A stretch of 64,000 bases of DNA, from contig NC_064621.1 in assembly GCF_023898315.1 (NCBI RefSeq), positions 540,103,383 through 540,167,382 on the forward strand, given 5' to 3'. The notes under the pieces were generated by a model. The model worked only from the letters and a program-made list of their open reading frames with translations. It had not been told where the DNA came from and did not search any database. This stretch comes from Schistocerca nitens (Eukaryota > Arthropoda > Insecta > Orthoptera > Acrididae). The position numbers and the translations under genes are program-made. Position 1 is the first letter of the stretch. Each line of letters opens with the position of its first letter. Shown piece after piece: positions 10,735 through 20,972 of this stretch.

Positions 10735-11298
10735 TTTCGTATAAAAATCCCTTCACAGTGATATCCCCAGGTATTGGGCAGTAGTGGTGCCTCTAGTGAC
10801 GGACCGGCGATGTCGGGAGGGTTCGCCCAGTGGTGCTGAGACGGGTGACTTTGCTCATCTGGTGTCCAGCTGACTTAGGCCTCTGATGAGAACAATTGGG
10901 ACGGATCGCCAGAATCGAGTATCCAGGTGACGTCGGCGTGACGCGGCCGGCGCGGACGGACGCTGGGCTGGAGAATGCTGGAGGTCTGGAGCGGCCGGCG
11001 CGCCGTCTCCTGCACGTGTCCGTTAGGCGGCCCACTTCCGGCGCATTCCTCGAGTGCGCGCCAGTTGCAGCTAGCCTATACCGGCCGGCGTCTCCACTTA
11101 CCTCTCATTAGAACACCGCTGTCAGCCCAGGGAGCACAGCCGCCCGGGGCGTACACGACCACGTGGCGAATAAGTCGCGCCTTTCTTCTAAAACACTGCT
11201 CAACTCCAACACGTTAAAGTGTGATTGTCCTGTGTTACAGGGAGGCACATCGTGCTACGACCCGTATACGGAGTATAAGGACAGGTGTGCGTCGTAAT
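10735..11298. other. GC-rich unassigned stretch
   Basis: CpG-rich sequence between LINE C and Tc1 family A. Short overlapping open frames occur on both strands (such as 10896-11111 and 10793-11035), none with a recognisable domain. It resembles the GC-rich pieces at 1755-2376 and 26290-26720 in composition, though I saw no shared sequence. Confidence 0.35.
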
Positions 11299-11300
11299 TA

Positions 11301-12714
11301 CACTACTGGCCATTAAAATTGCTACATCAAGAAGAAATGCAGATGATAAACGGGTATTCATTGGACAAACATATTATACAACAACTGACGTGTCATTACA
11401 TTTTCACGTAATTTGTGTGCATAGTTCCTGAGAAATCAGTACCCAGAACAACCACCTCTGGCCGCAATAACGTCCTTGATACGTCAAGGTATTGAGTCAA
11501 ACAGAGCTTGGATGGCGTGTACAGGTACAGCTGCCCATGCAGCTGCAACACGATACCACGGTTCATCAAGAGTAGTGACTGGCGTATTGTGACGAGCCAG
11601 TTGCCCGGCCACCATTGACCAGACGTTTTCAGTTGGTGAGAGATCTGGAGAATGTGCTGGCCAGGGCAGCAGTCGAACATTTTCTGTATCCAGAAAGGCC
11701 CGTACAGGACCTGCAGCATGCGGCCGTGCATTATCCTGCTGAAATGTAGGGTTTCGCAGGGATCGAATGAAGGGTAGAGCCACGGGTCGTAACACATCTG
11801 AAATTGAACAGAGGACGTTACTTTGAACAAAGTGCCGTCAATGCGAACAAGAAGTGACCGAGACGTGTAACCAATGGCACCCCATACCATCACGCCGGGT
11901 GATACGCCAGTATGGCGATGACGAATACACGCTTCCAATGTGCGTTCACCGCGATGATGCCAAACACGGATGCGACCATCATGATGCTGTAAACAGAACC
12001 TGGATTCATCCGAAAAAATGACGCTTTGTCGTTCTTGCGCCCAGGTTCGTCGTTGAGTACACCAACGCAGGCGTTCCTGTCTGTGATGCAGCGTCAAGGG
12101 TAACCACAGCCATGGTCTCCCAGCTGATAGTCCATGCTGCTGCAAACGTCGTCGAACTGTTCGTGCAGATAGTTGTTGTCTTGCAAACGTCCCCATCTGT
12201 TGAGTCAGGGATCGAGACGTGGCTGCACGATCCGTTACAGTCATGCGGATAAGATGCCTGTCATCTCGACTGCTAGTGATACGAGGCTGTTGGGATCCAA
12301 CACGACGTTCCGTATCACCCTCCTGAACCCCCCGATTCCATATTCTGCTAACAGTCATTGGATCTCGACCAACGCGAGCAGCAATGTCGCGATACGATAA
12401 ACCGTAATTGCGATAGGCTACAATCCGACCTTTATCAAAATCGGAAAGGTGATGGTACGCATTTCCCCTCCTTAGACGAGGCATCACAACAACGTTTCAC
12501 CAGGCAACGCCGGTCAACTGCTGTTTGTGTATGAGAAATCGGTTCAAAACTTTCCTCATGTCAGCACGTTGTAGGTGTCACCACCGGCGCCAACGTTTTT
12601 GAATGCTCTGGAAAGCTAATCATTTGCATATCACAGCATCTTCTTCCTGTCGGTTAAAGTTCCCGTCTGTAGCACGTCATCTTCGTGGTGTAGCAATTTT
12701 AATGGCCAGTAGTG
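11301..12714 (-). mobile_element. Tc1-like transposon family A, copy 1 (both ends present)
   Basis: A 1414-bp element with inverted ends 'cactactggccattaaaatt' at 11301 and its complement ending at 12714, flanked by TA on both sides (11299-11300, 12715-12716). It carries a near-complete transposase on the minus strand. The length, TA target and ends fit Tc1 elements. A second copy lies at 26947-28564. The transposase frame is broken, so this copy would need help from elsewhere to move. Confidence 0.95.
11484..12487 (-). pseudogene. Tc1 family A transposase (frameshifted)
   Basis: A DDE transposase that binds the terminal repeats and moves the element. The start Met at 12487 is followed by a paired helix-turn-helix region (DFDKGRIVAYRNYGLSYRDI, then ARVGRDPMTVSRIW). 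The first Asp block VIFSDESRFCL is near 12010. The second, FQQDNARPH, is near 11740, and the Glu block SPDLSPTENVW is near 11640. Asp to Glu spacing is 34 residues, the canonical Tc1 DD34E. A frame change near 11800 separates the N-terminal 230 or so residues from the C-terminal 103-residue frame. About 335 residues in total is normal for the family. Confidence 0.9.
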
Positions 12715-12716
12715 TA

Positions 12717-13080
12717 TTTTGCGTTCGACCCTCCAAAAGAAATTGGCTGGCTACTTATGGATCAGTATTAGCCTCTGGTTTTGAAGTATCATATTGTAGC
12801 TTCGTCTAAGTTTTAGAGAGAATAGGTGGACAGTCGATGTTTGCCTTTATCATGTAAAAATTTCAATTAAAGTCTCGCGTAAGATTAACGCTGTTGTTTA
12901 GCATGTTGTTTGTTATCGTGCTGAGCCATATAAGGGGAGTTTTCATGACGTCACAGATTTGAAGCCGAAGTTCGCCATGTTAATTGCCCCAAGCATTAGC
13001 TTCTGGTGGAAGTTTTTTGATCAAAAATGCCAGCTTGCGTCATTCACGGATTTACGAATCGTTCTCGTTATAGTTGAAAT
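12717..13080. other. Unassigned stretch
   Basis: No recognisable coding or repeat signal between Tc1 family A and the hAT-type element. Confidence 0.4.
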
Positions 13081-13862
13081 GAGTGATTCCCAACCTGGGT
13101 GTAGTTACCCCTTGAGGGGTAAAATGAAATTTTCTGAGGGGTGAAAACTAAACGATTCGATTCTGTCGCAGTCACGAAACTAAATTATTTTCAAAAGATC
13201 ATTGCCATTATTACAATTTTGTAAGGTTCTAATACTGATTATGTAAGTTACAATAATTACTTTTTCCCAATTAGTAGTATTAATGCGGTGGAAGTTATAG
13301 GTACCTCGCATAGTCTACCCACCACACACATATGTTGTGCTTTGTCCCGTATATCGTTGATGATGAAAGTGAGACATACACGTTACGTAACAACTGTTAA
13401 ATATGTCAAGAAAATGTCTTCTCCAAGTTGTAGATAGTACTTGCAGCAGTCCAGGAATTGCTTCATTACTCGCTTCGAAATAAATAAATGAATTAATCGA
13501 CAGCACGACACAGCAGTAACTTCATAAGGGTGCTGTGCACAGTTTTATTATTACTATTGTTATTATTATTAGGGTTTGACACAAATCATTAACAGCCTGA
13601 AGTCGCCCAATTTCTGCCAGTTCAGAAGTAACAAGTGCAGTAATCAAGTGATTTACGAACAGTAAGTATAGTATACACATCTGAACTTGTTTGATTTTAA
13701 AACGGGGTTGCAGTGTGCACGTCAAGCAAGTGCTGCAATGGAGAAGAGTAATGTAGGGGAAGCATGTTTTGTAACAAGTGTGTACCCTCACCGTGGACAG
13801 TTAGCTTTCCTTTCTGAGAAGGAGTTGTGGGTAGCACTTGCGATGCACCACGAATTCCTTCG

Positions 13863-13898
<36 letters not shown>

Positions 13899-14067
13899 TA
13901 AATAGCATTCATTTTTCATAATTTTAAAAACAAAAGTTTTCCAAGAAAAGTCTTTCATTTTACGGTTTAGTTACGTACTAAAGTTGGTGATAAAGTGGGG
14001 GAGGCGGGGCCAACATGGCAGGGGGGGTGGGGGGTGGTAATGGTCTAAGGATGGTTGGGAATAACTG
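13081..14067. mobile_element. hAT-type non-autonomous element, copy 1
   Basis: Left end 'gagtgattcccaacctgggt' and right end 'ggttgggaataactg' are the diverged inverted termini of the copy at 39220-40274, whose ends read CAGTGG..CCACTG as in hAT elements. Candidate 8-bp TSD 'gttgaaat' (13073-13080) and 'gtttaaag' (14068-14075) agrees at 6 of 8 positions. Internal sequence is shared with copy 2 through most of the element. No transposase motif is secure. It contains an AC microsatellite at 13867-13896. Confidence 0.77.
13867..13896. repeat. (AC)n microsatellite in the hAT-type element
   Basis: About 15 AC units at the place where copy 2 (near 40050) has 'acgtacgaatacacacaaac', so the expansion happened after the copies split. 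Confidence 0.97.
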
Positions 14068-15166
14068 GTTTAAAGTGTAAAGGAATTACATTTCATTCGT
14101 AGTGGTATCGTTCAAGCGATATTTTCTTTTATATGTAGATTTTGGTTGTATTGTTTACTTTTCTTGTAGCGATTTTATGTCTGACATTTGACTTTAGATT
14201 TCCTACCAGTGTACCTCGAAAAGCCCTCTGTGTGAACGTTGTAGAAGGAAAGATTGAAAACCGACCAAACAAAGCAAAATACGTTATCATTTTCGGGAAG
14301 GGGAAATAGATCTAACATTAGTTTCGTCAGTCCGTATTAAGGAATATGCTGGATTACGAAATCGACCTTTTCAAATCCTACATTTCTCTTCTTGGTTAGT
14401 CTAAAAGTATAACAAAAAGAAAGTTACATTAACGAGACCAATGCATCATATTACTACAGCAAATATGCATTCAAGACCAGAGAAACGTTGAGAATGCCTT
14501 CCTGATACTGTATTATTCACAAAAGCGTTATAACATTTACTATTTGAAACAACTGTTGCGCCCACACGACAGAAATGAAGAGGGAGCAACAATCGTAAGC
14601 AGTAGCCTGCTAATGTTTTGGGGCATGTAACATGGCGGTGCCGGCTTCAAAGCAATGTACAGCGTAAGTCTGTACCGCTATCTCCCGTCGTTTTAACTCC
14701 AAGATCTTGCTTATTTCTGTACACTTTATCGCTGAATTTGTTTCATGAAGTCTCTAAAATTGAAGTTAGCAGATCCTAACTTCAAAGTATTTTGTAAGAA
14801 TTTCAATTAAACGGCATTCAATAGTTTCCACTCGTTTTCTGATAAGTATTTTATTGCCCTTTTGAACAGTTAAGGCTCAGTAAACACCAAATTCCGTTAA
14901 TATAGTTCAAGCATCAAAGGTATTAGTATTTTCCGCTGCTTGCAATGCTCACTATTTTTATCCTTTTATTTTTAAAGTCACCAATCGTCGTCTTTAACAC
15001 TCATGACGGCACAAATGAAAGTAAAGGTTGAGCTAGCTATAACTATCATACCCACAAAAACATTAATATTTTATCTGCACAAAAACTTCAAGCTGCTTTA
15101 TTATCGCTACAGAGTACAACAATGTCACGTTTTAAAAATTTTATTTAAAGTTATTAAGCATACGTT
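14068..15166. other. Unassigned AT-rich stretch
   Basis: No gene, RNA or element boundary recognised. No open frame of note. Confidence 0.4.
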
Positions 15167-15178
15167 AACTCTATAGTC

Positions 15179-15378
15179 GCCGGCCGAAGTGGCCGTGCGG
15201 TTAAAGGCGCTGCAGTCTGGAACCGCAAGACCGCTACGGTCGCAGGTTCGAATCCTGCCTCGGGCATGGATGTTTGTGATGTCCTTAGGTTAGTTAGGTT
15301 TAACTAGTTCTAAGTTCTAGGGGACTAATAACCTCAGCAGTTGAGTCCCATAGTGCTCAGAGCCATTTGAACCATTTG
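15179..15378 (+). mobile_element. tRNA-headed SINE, type A2, full length
   Basis: Exact 12-bp TSD 'aactctatagtc' at 15167-15178 and 15379-15390. Box A region 'agtggccgtgcggttaaagg', box B 'ggttcgaatcc', body with 'tttaactagttct' and 'cagttgagtccc'. Very close to the copies at 16587, 43836 and 57657, which points to recent activity. Confidence 0.97.
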
Positions 15379-15390
15379 AACTCTATAGTC

Positions 15391-16054
15391 ACCGGAAAGT
15401 AATTTATTTTAGCATTAAAATCAACATTAAACTTTAAAAATGGGTTTTTTCATTATTATTAATATTCATCGCAGAATATGTTGCGCAGCCTCGGGCTTCT
15501 TCTAGCGCTAGACGTCCATCGACCAGGTCAAGATTTTATCCGGTGACGTAAAATTCCTGTGCCGCATGGTGAACAGCCGTCAACTTTCGCCCCCAGCTCT
15601 GCGACGCTCATGCGACAAAGAAAACGCAGAACAACAGATTGTTATATTAAACTTTTATCACTGTAAAAATTATCAACTTACATATGTAACATATTATAAT
15701 GCATAATTGACCTATATCACGGTGGCGGAAAAACCCACACTGGTACAGCCCAGATTAACTATAACATATGGGCTGGACAGTCTGTTTTCATCATGTTAAT
15801 GTAAACTCTGAAGTACAAAGGAGAACGGCAGATGTATAGGATCTAGTGGACAACGTGAGAATTAGAACCTACTCATACGAAGTTACTGTGGTAGTTCATT
15901 ATCCCACACTACGTGAATCCTACCTCATCCGTAAATTAAGTGCTACTTGTTAACTGCGAGGTGTTCCATCTAAGAACCGGTTGGGAGAAATGTAATGAGG
16001 CATTGTTGTTTCGTGGCCTAAGAACTTGCGTATACTGTAATATGCGTAGTGTAA
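15391..16054. other. Unassigned stretch
   Basis: No coding or repeat signal could be supported. Confidence 0.4.
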
Positions 16055-16396
16055 CTAAGCGCGCGGAACTGACCATGCGAGAGCGCGTGTTATGCCCTTT
16101 ACAGCTCCAATTCTTCGCGCGTTTGTTTCAGGATCATCTACTCTTCGCAACATTCGGTTCTCCAGATCCGATGTGTGAACTGGTCGAGGTCTACCATGGT
16201 TCCTTCTCGCTATTGTGAGTGTCTCTGTAGGTTGCCGAAACACATTTTTTTTCTGATGGAATGCGTCATTTTGGATGTCGTTTGGCGTTCCTGATACATG
16301 CGTGTCGATTAGCACCGTTGGCCGAATCATATCAGATAACGATGTCTGCAATTCTTCGCGTGGAAAAATGATGGGATCGTTATTCACTGTATCCAT
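16055..16396 (-). mobile_element. Mariner-like transposase N-terminal relic
   Basis: An open 113-codon minus-strand frame whose second half (about 16195-16060) reads GRPRPVHTSDLENRMLRRV, then ARRIGAVKGITR. This resembles the helix-turn-helix region of the mariner-like transposases common in arthropods, with the linker GRPR motif in front. The catalytic domain is not seen nearby. It may belong to the same family as the element at 53311-55628. The first half of the frame is not clearly related. Confidence 0.5.
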
Positions 16397-16586
16397 CGTT
16401 CAGATTCCGGTCAATCACCAACATTATTCCGATGCCAGTTCAGCGCTAAAAATGATGCTTACAGACTCGTTGATGTCAGATGGCTTACCCAATGATGGGC
16501 AAGCTGTTCGGATACCTGTTTGGAGAAAACCACAACATGTAATGGATACTGACTAGAAGCACTCCGCTTCCGAGATTCGGGCATAC

Positions 16587-16784
16587 GCCGGCCGAAGTGG
16601 CCGTGCGGTTAAAGGCGCTGTAGTCCGGAACCGCAAGACCGCTACGGTCGCAGGTTCGAATCCTGCCTCGGGCATGGATGTTTGTGATGTCCTTAGGTTA
16701 GTTAGGTTTAACTAGTTCTAAGTTCTAGGGGCCTAATGACCTCAGCAGTTGAGTCCCATGGTGCTCAGAGCCATTTGAACCATT
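16587..16784 (+). mobile_element. tRNA-headed SINE, type A2, full length
   Basis: Exact 11-bp TSD 'ttcgggcatac' at 16576-16586 and 16785-16795. It lies just upstream of, or at the 5' edge of, CR1-like LINE C copy 2. Confidence 0.96.
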
Positions 16785-16796
16785 TTCGGGCATACA

Positions 16797-17168
16797 CATT
16801 CGCTCGCTCGACGAATGATCCGTGTCTACAGACTGGCAAGTTGCACAGGTCATACGAATACTCAAAAACGGAGTGGGAGTAATCCGTTGAATTATAGACC
16901 CATATCACTGAAGTCGATTTGTAGTAGTATTTTGGAGCATATATTGTGTTAGAACGTTACGAATTGCCCTCGTGGAAAACGATCTGTTGGCACACAGTCA
17001 GCAAGAGTTCAGAAAACATCGGTCTTGTGAAACACAACTAGCTCTTTATTCACGTGAAGTGTTGAGCGCTATAAACAAAGGATCTCAAATTGTTTCCGTA
17101 TGTCTAGAATTCCAAAAGGCTTGTGATGCCGTTTTTCACAAGCAGCCTATAATCAAGTTGCGTGCCCA
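16797..17168 (+). mobile_element. CR1-like LINE C, copy 2, first segment
   Basis: Matches LINE C copy 1 from 'cgctcgacgaa' onward: a broken NYRPI block near 16890, FRKHRSCETQLALYSREV near 17002-17056, and a decayed motif A (LEFQKACDAVFHKQ) near 17107-17148. Interrupted at 17168 by the hairpin element and the Penelope-like element. The motif A core KAFD reads KACD here. The LINE resumes at about 18886. Confidence 0.82.
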
Positions 17169-17376
17169 GAATGAGATTTTCACTCTCTAGCGGAGTGTGC
17201 GCCGATATGAAACTTCCTGGCAGATTAAAACTGTGTGCCGAACCGAGACTTGAACTCGGGACCTTTACCTTTTGCTACCCAAGCACGACTCAGGACCCAT
17301 ACTCACAGCCTCAAGTCCCGAGTTCGAGTCTCGGTTCGGCACACAGTTTTAATCTGCCAGGAAGTTTCAAATTGGG
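17169..17376. repeat. Hairpin element with tRNA-like inverted arms
   Basis: Two 54-bp arms, 17209-17262 and 17315-17368, are inverted copies with one mismatch, separated by 52 bp. Each arm contains 'gaaacttcctggcagattaa' plus a box-B-like 'gagttcgagtctcgg' (right arm, plus strand; left arm, minus strand). The left flank 'agaatgagattttcactctc' is the usual end of this repeat. Related but longer forms occur at 48653-49012, with a fragment at 45715-45826. The RNA would fold into a near-perfect stem. Confidence 0.87.
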
Positions 17377-17510
17377 TTCTTCTGGGTATTATGCAACGTC
17401 ATTGCTAAAAACTAACAACAATGAACTAAAACCGATGTTTCGGCCAAATTGCAACGGCCTTCCTCAGGGCACGACTGGTTTTGCATGGGGACAGGTGCTT
17501 CTATTTATAA

Positions 17511-17782
17511 CAGACATCTTCATGGAAGCATTTGAGCAAACGGCCCTAGCTTCTGCTCCGTTACGTCCCAGTTGTTGGCTACGATATGTGGACGACACAT
17601 TCGTTATCTTGCCTCACGGTGAAGCGGAATTGGGAAACTTCCTCCAGCACTTAAATAGCCTGCACAAAAATATAAAGTTCACACATGAGACTGAAAACAA
17701 TGGTACCTTGCCATTTCTGGATGTGGAAGTATACAGAGCTGCCGAAGGGACACAAAGTGTACCGGAAAGCAACGAACACTAA
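17511..17782 (+). pseudogene. PLE reverse transcriptase fragment
   Basis: Reads DIFMEAFEQTALASAPL, then CWLRYVDDTFVILPHGE with the catalytic YVDD at 17584-17595, then LPFLDVEVYR. The F-ME, YVDD and LPFLD order is typical of Penelope-like RT, whose catalytic motif is usually YVDD. The thumb region continues in another frame downstream (TNRYLHAKSHYHPAQ). Everything upstream of motif B is absent. Confidence 0.88.
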
Positions 17783-18162
17783 TCGGTACCTGCACGCGAA
17801 GAGCCACTACCACCCAGCTCAAATGTATTCTGTTCTGCATACGTTAACTGCGCGAGCCTACCGGATAAGCGATGAAAATAACATCAAAGAAGAACTAAAG
17901 GAGCTACAACACACGTTTCGTGCCAACGGCTATGATCACAACATCATAAGAAAGGTAGCTAAAACCAAAGGCAGCAGAACACGAGAAGGCGGCAAAGAAA
18001 AGAAGCTTTCACTGGTACACTTATCATATGTAAAAGGCGTCAGTGAACGGTTAGGCAACGTCGTCCGCCGACGAGGTTTCAAACCGATTTTTCGAAGTAG
18101 TTACAGGATCCACCAAATAATAGGTTCCACCAAGGATGTAGTCAACAATCTTAACACTGCAA

Positions 18163-18642
18163 GTGTTTACGAACCGCGGAGCTACCTACATGGGAGAAAC
18201 AGGGAGACCTGTCAGCTTACGAGTAGCAGAACACGAACGCTACGTACCATTAGAACAACATAATAAATCGGCGATAGTGGAACACCACCGTGGCTGTGGA
18301 CAACCTATCAGGTTCCAGGAAGCCCGAGTACTGGCGAAAGAATCGTGGATGCGAGAACGCAAAATACGGGAGGCGATCGAAATTATTAAGCAGCCTGACA
18401 ACATCAACAGAGAAGATGGCCACAAACTCCCGGCGTCCTGGCTGCCGGCCATCCCAGTCCAACGGGCCGCGAGCGGTCGCGGGGCAGAAGGTACACGGGA
18501 CACGGACGTATCTGCACAAACAGCTGTAGAGCAACTGTCAGTCCACTTCCGCGCACACCAGGAGGAAAACGTGCCGACCAGAACCCGAACGCTGATTGGC
18601 GGACAGCTACCAATCGTTGACGACATGGACATCCACGAATAG
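18163..18642 (+). pseudogene. PLE GIY-YIG endonuclease domain
   Basis: An open stretch begins near ATYMGETGRPVSLRVAEHER, the YIG-type core with the conserved Arg and the EH helix, then KSAIVEHHRGCGQPI and WMRERKIREAIEI, the conserved Glu region of PLE endonucleases. In intact elements this domain nicks the target DNA. The Cys-rich linker that often precedes it is not evident. Confidence 0.84.
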
Positions 18643-18777
18643 CCTCTTTCTTGCCATCATCCCTTACGTCATGACTAACCAATCATATTAGAGGGCCAAT
18701 TCAAAATTTTACAACAGTGACGTCAGACATCGATAGTCTGTAATAAATAGAAGCACCTATCCCCATGCAAAACCAGT

Positions 18778-18830
18778 CGTGCCCTGAGAAAGGCCGTTGC
18801 AATTCGGCTGAAACGTCGGTTTTAGTTTAT
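18778..18830 (+). ncRNA. Possible hammerhead-ribozyme-like motif in the PLE end
   Basis: 'gccctgagaaaggccg' followed after a short loop by 'cggctgaaacgtcgg' resembles CUGANGA, stem II and GAAA of hammerhead motifs reported in Penelope-like ends. The inverted arm (minus strand, about 17431-17480) fits better: 'ctgaggaaggcc' then 'ggccgaaac'. Both have one extra A before stem II and this copy departs from the core consensus, so activity is doubtful. Confidence 0.35.
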
Positions 18831-18885
18831 TATTCTTGTTAGTTTTTAGCAATGACGCGGCGTAATACCCAGAAGAATTTTAATC

Positions 18886-19010
18886 ACTGTCAGCAACCTT
18901 CTTGGATTGTCTGCAGATGATGCTCTAGTTTAGGTCTAGTTACAGTCATCATATGATCAAAACCAGTCGCAAAACGATTTAGACAAGATGTCTACATGGT
19001 GCGCAAAGTC
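18886..19010 (+). mobile_element. CR1-like LINE C, copy 2, second segment
   Basis: Resumes LINE C after the nested elements: 'gattgtctgcagatgatgct' encodes the ADDA motif, then 'cgatttagacaagatgtcta' matches copy 1 near 9990. About 200 bp of LINE between motifs A and C are missing relative to copy 1. Confidence 0.72.
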
Positions 19011-19847
19011 CCACGTCACGGCTACCCGACACACCGACTTTCGTTGCTAATGCCTTTGCGGATTCGATATGAGACCGGGGTACCAGCCCGAATCCCAGAC
19101 GTGCGCGGCTATCAGATCGGCTCAGCACACACATCATTACCTGGAAGAAAATTCATTTTTGGAACCTTCGGGTTGACGCCAGCTTTACCTTTGTGTTCCT
19201 CGATGGCAGTGATCGAGTCCACTTAGGCGTCTTTCGTGAGAGCCAGGCAGTAGTGCACAAGGGTGTCGGTAGAGAGTGGCGGAGAAGGTGAGGGCCGCCG
19301 ACGTGCTGTGAGCGACCGGCCTGGGTTCGATTCCCGCCCGAGGCAAGGCCGGAGCTGCGAGGTTTGCGTACCGCTAGATGCACCGCGCGCCGTCGCCGTG
19401 CTACGGTGCAGCCGTCCGACCTCGACAGCAGGTATGGCAGCGCGGATGGCGAACAGCACGCAGTCGCAGGATGTCTGCTGGCCGCGGAGCGGTTTGTCTG
19501 GAGGTCAAGGGTTTGTGCCACTTCCGTCATAAATTGCTGACGCCGCTGGATACAGTAATTTTTGTGTTTAATGTACAGATAGAGCGTCTGATATCGGGTG
19601 TTAGGTGATTTATTACGCTCGTCAATGTGAGCATCCACCACCGCGGCAATGAATAACTGAAGATACTTTCGGCTGATGAGCGAAACTGGTAATACATCAA
19701 ATAACACGCCATCGGTGGTGGTTTATCTGTGCATTTATATTACTAAATGCCTAACCAGGTGCGTGGGCTCCGTTGCGAGTTGCCTATCTAAAGGCTACCA
19801 GGAGAAACAATTTTATTTTCAGTATTTCGTACAGTTATTGACCGAAC
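19011..19847. other. Unassigned, partly GC-rich stretch
   Basis: Overlapping open frames occur on both strands in the GC-rich part (19153-19707), without recognisable domains. A single box-B-like 'gggttcgattcccgcc' near 19324 suggests an old tRNA-derived fragment, but no box A or body is visible. Confidence 0.35.
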
Positions 19848-19851
19848 TTAA

Positions 19852-20968
19852 GGGGAGGTTTACTATCATTGGCTCGAAAAAAGCATGTTCTTTGAGAATT
19901 TTTTTCTCAGGATATGTTATAGATATCAATATCAAATTTGGTCAAAATGTTTATTGATATTTCCTCTACCAACTGGAATTTTTTCGACCGGAAATGTCGA
20001 AAAGCAAAGGCGGAGTGCCGTCGGAACGAAACAAAATTTCGATGTAGATCTCCACGCGCGTTATGTCACAGGTCAGCCGGCTCGTCTGAAATCAAAAATG
20101 AGTTGACGTAAGCGGAGTACATAAGATTCTTTAGGAGTTGTACCTCGCCTAAGTTACGTGGACCATAGGAAACAAAATGGCGGCCAGTTGAAGAAAATAG
20201 GGTTTTTTTCATCGATTTTTCGACTTCGTCGGCCAGGTAAAAATATTTATAGTTGATGGATCGGAATAAAAGTTGTACAACTCCTAGACAATTTAGTTAG
20301 CTTCGTCGGAAACAAAGAATCATGCCAATCAGTTCAGTAGATGTGAAGTTACCATACCGCGCGATAAAAAAGTCATTTCGAGAAAAACGCGTTTGAAGTT
20401 TTAATATTGCATATAACTGCAATATTATGCAACTTGGCGTTCTGCTCGATCTGGGCCATCCTGCGCTGCTCAAGAGCCGCTCGTACGGCCGGTGACAAGC
20501 GGTTTTCGGCCTCTTGAATCCGCTGGTCGTCTGAATACTTGGCGAACTGCGTCGAATAGAGTCCCAGGGTGACGTCCATCGTTGTCATGGTCTTCAGAAG
20601 TGCTGAATACCCTTCGTTGAAGCTGCTCACTGCCAGGAAAGTCGCTATCTCCACAGTCTTCGCCCCAGAATGCAAATGCTTGGGGGCTAACTTCCAAACA
20701 CACGCGTTCAAACTTTCATTTGAATTTTGTGTGTTTCCTCCCAAGCACCGGTACAATAACTCGCTCTCCGAAAGAAAAAAAACTGGTGCGTCAGAAAGGC
20801 CGATTTCAGGCAGGTCCATTTTTTTTTGTTCAACCGTGAATAACAAACATTTCCGTTCCGTATTCGGAAAAACCGTTTCAGGGGTGGATTCTAAACACTT
20901 TTATGGATCCAAAAATGCATTTTTTTTAAAAAATCGATTTTTTGAACCAAAAGATATTAAACCTCCTA
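19852..20968 (-). mobile_element. Kolobok-like DNA transposon, internally shortened
   Basis: TTAA lies on both sides (19848-19851, 20969-20972). Inverted ends: left 'ggggaggtttactatcattg', right (complement) 'taggaggtttaatatctttt', similar over about 30 bp. The 1117-bp interior holds the C-terminal part of a transposase on the minus strand. TTAA targets occur in Kolobok and piggyBac; the protein does not resemble piggyBac. The N-terminal catalytic half is missing, so this looks like a deletion derivative. Confidence 0.7.
20373..20846 (-). pseudogene. C-terminal fragment of Kolobok/Mutator-like transposase
   Basis: A 157-codon open frame. It contains LLYRCLGGNTQNSNESLNAC, then KTVEIATFLAVSSFNEGYSA and RIQEAENRLS. 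The block C.G.TQN.NES.N followed by a helix with FN.G is known from uncharacterised arthropod proteins of the Kolobok or 'Mutator-like transposase' group; I recall this from family knowledge and have not searched. The frame is intact over this region, which is notable among neighbours full of stops. Confidence 0.62.
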
Positions 20969-20972
20969 TTAA

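Larger units (their letters stand above)
17377..18877 (+). mobile_element. Penelope-like retroelement (PLE), 5' truncated, with inverted terminal arms
   Basis: The two ends are inverted copies of about 133 bp, 17377-17509 and 18745-18877 ('ttcttctgggtatta' and its complement). Between them are the C-terminal half of a reverse transcriptase (RT) and a GIY-YIG-type endonuclease, the domain order that defines Penelope-like elements. These elements prime on nicked DNA or telomere ends and have pseudo-LTR-like flanks, sometimes inverted. The copy is broken and lacks the N-terminal half of RT. It is inserted, with the hairpin element, into LINE C. Confidence 0.88.

Noticed and set aside
19300-19350. 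tRNA gene or SINE head with box B 'gggttcgattcccgcc'
   Set aside because: No box A, cloverleaf or SINE body could be found around it.
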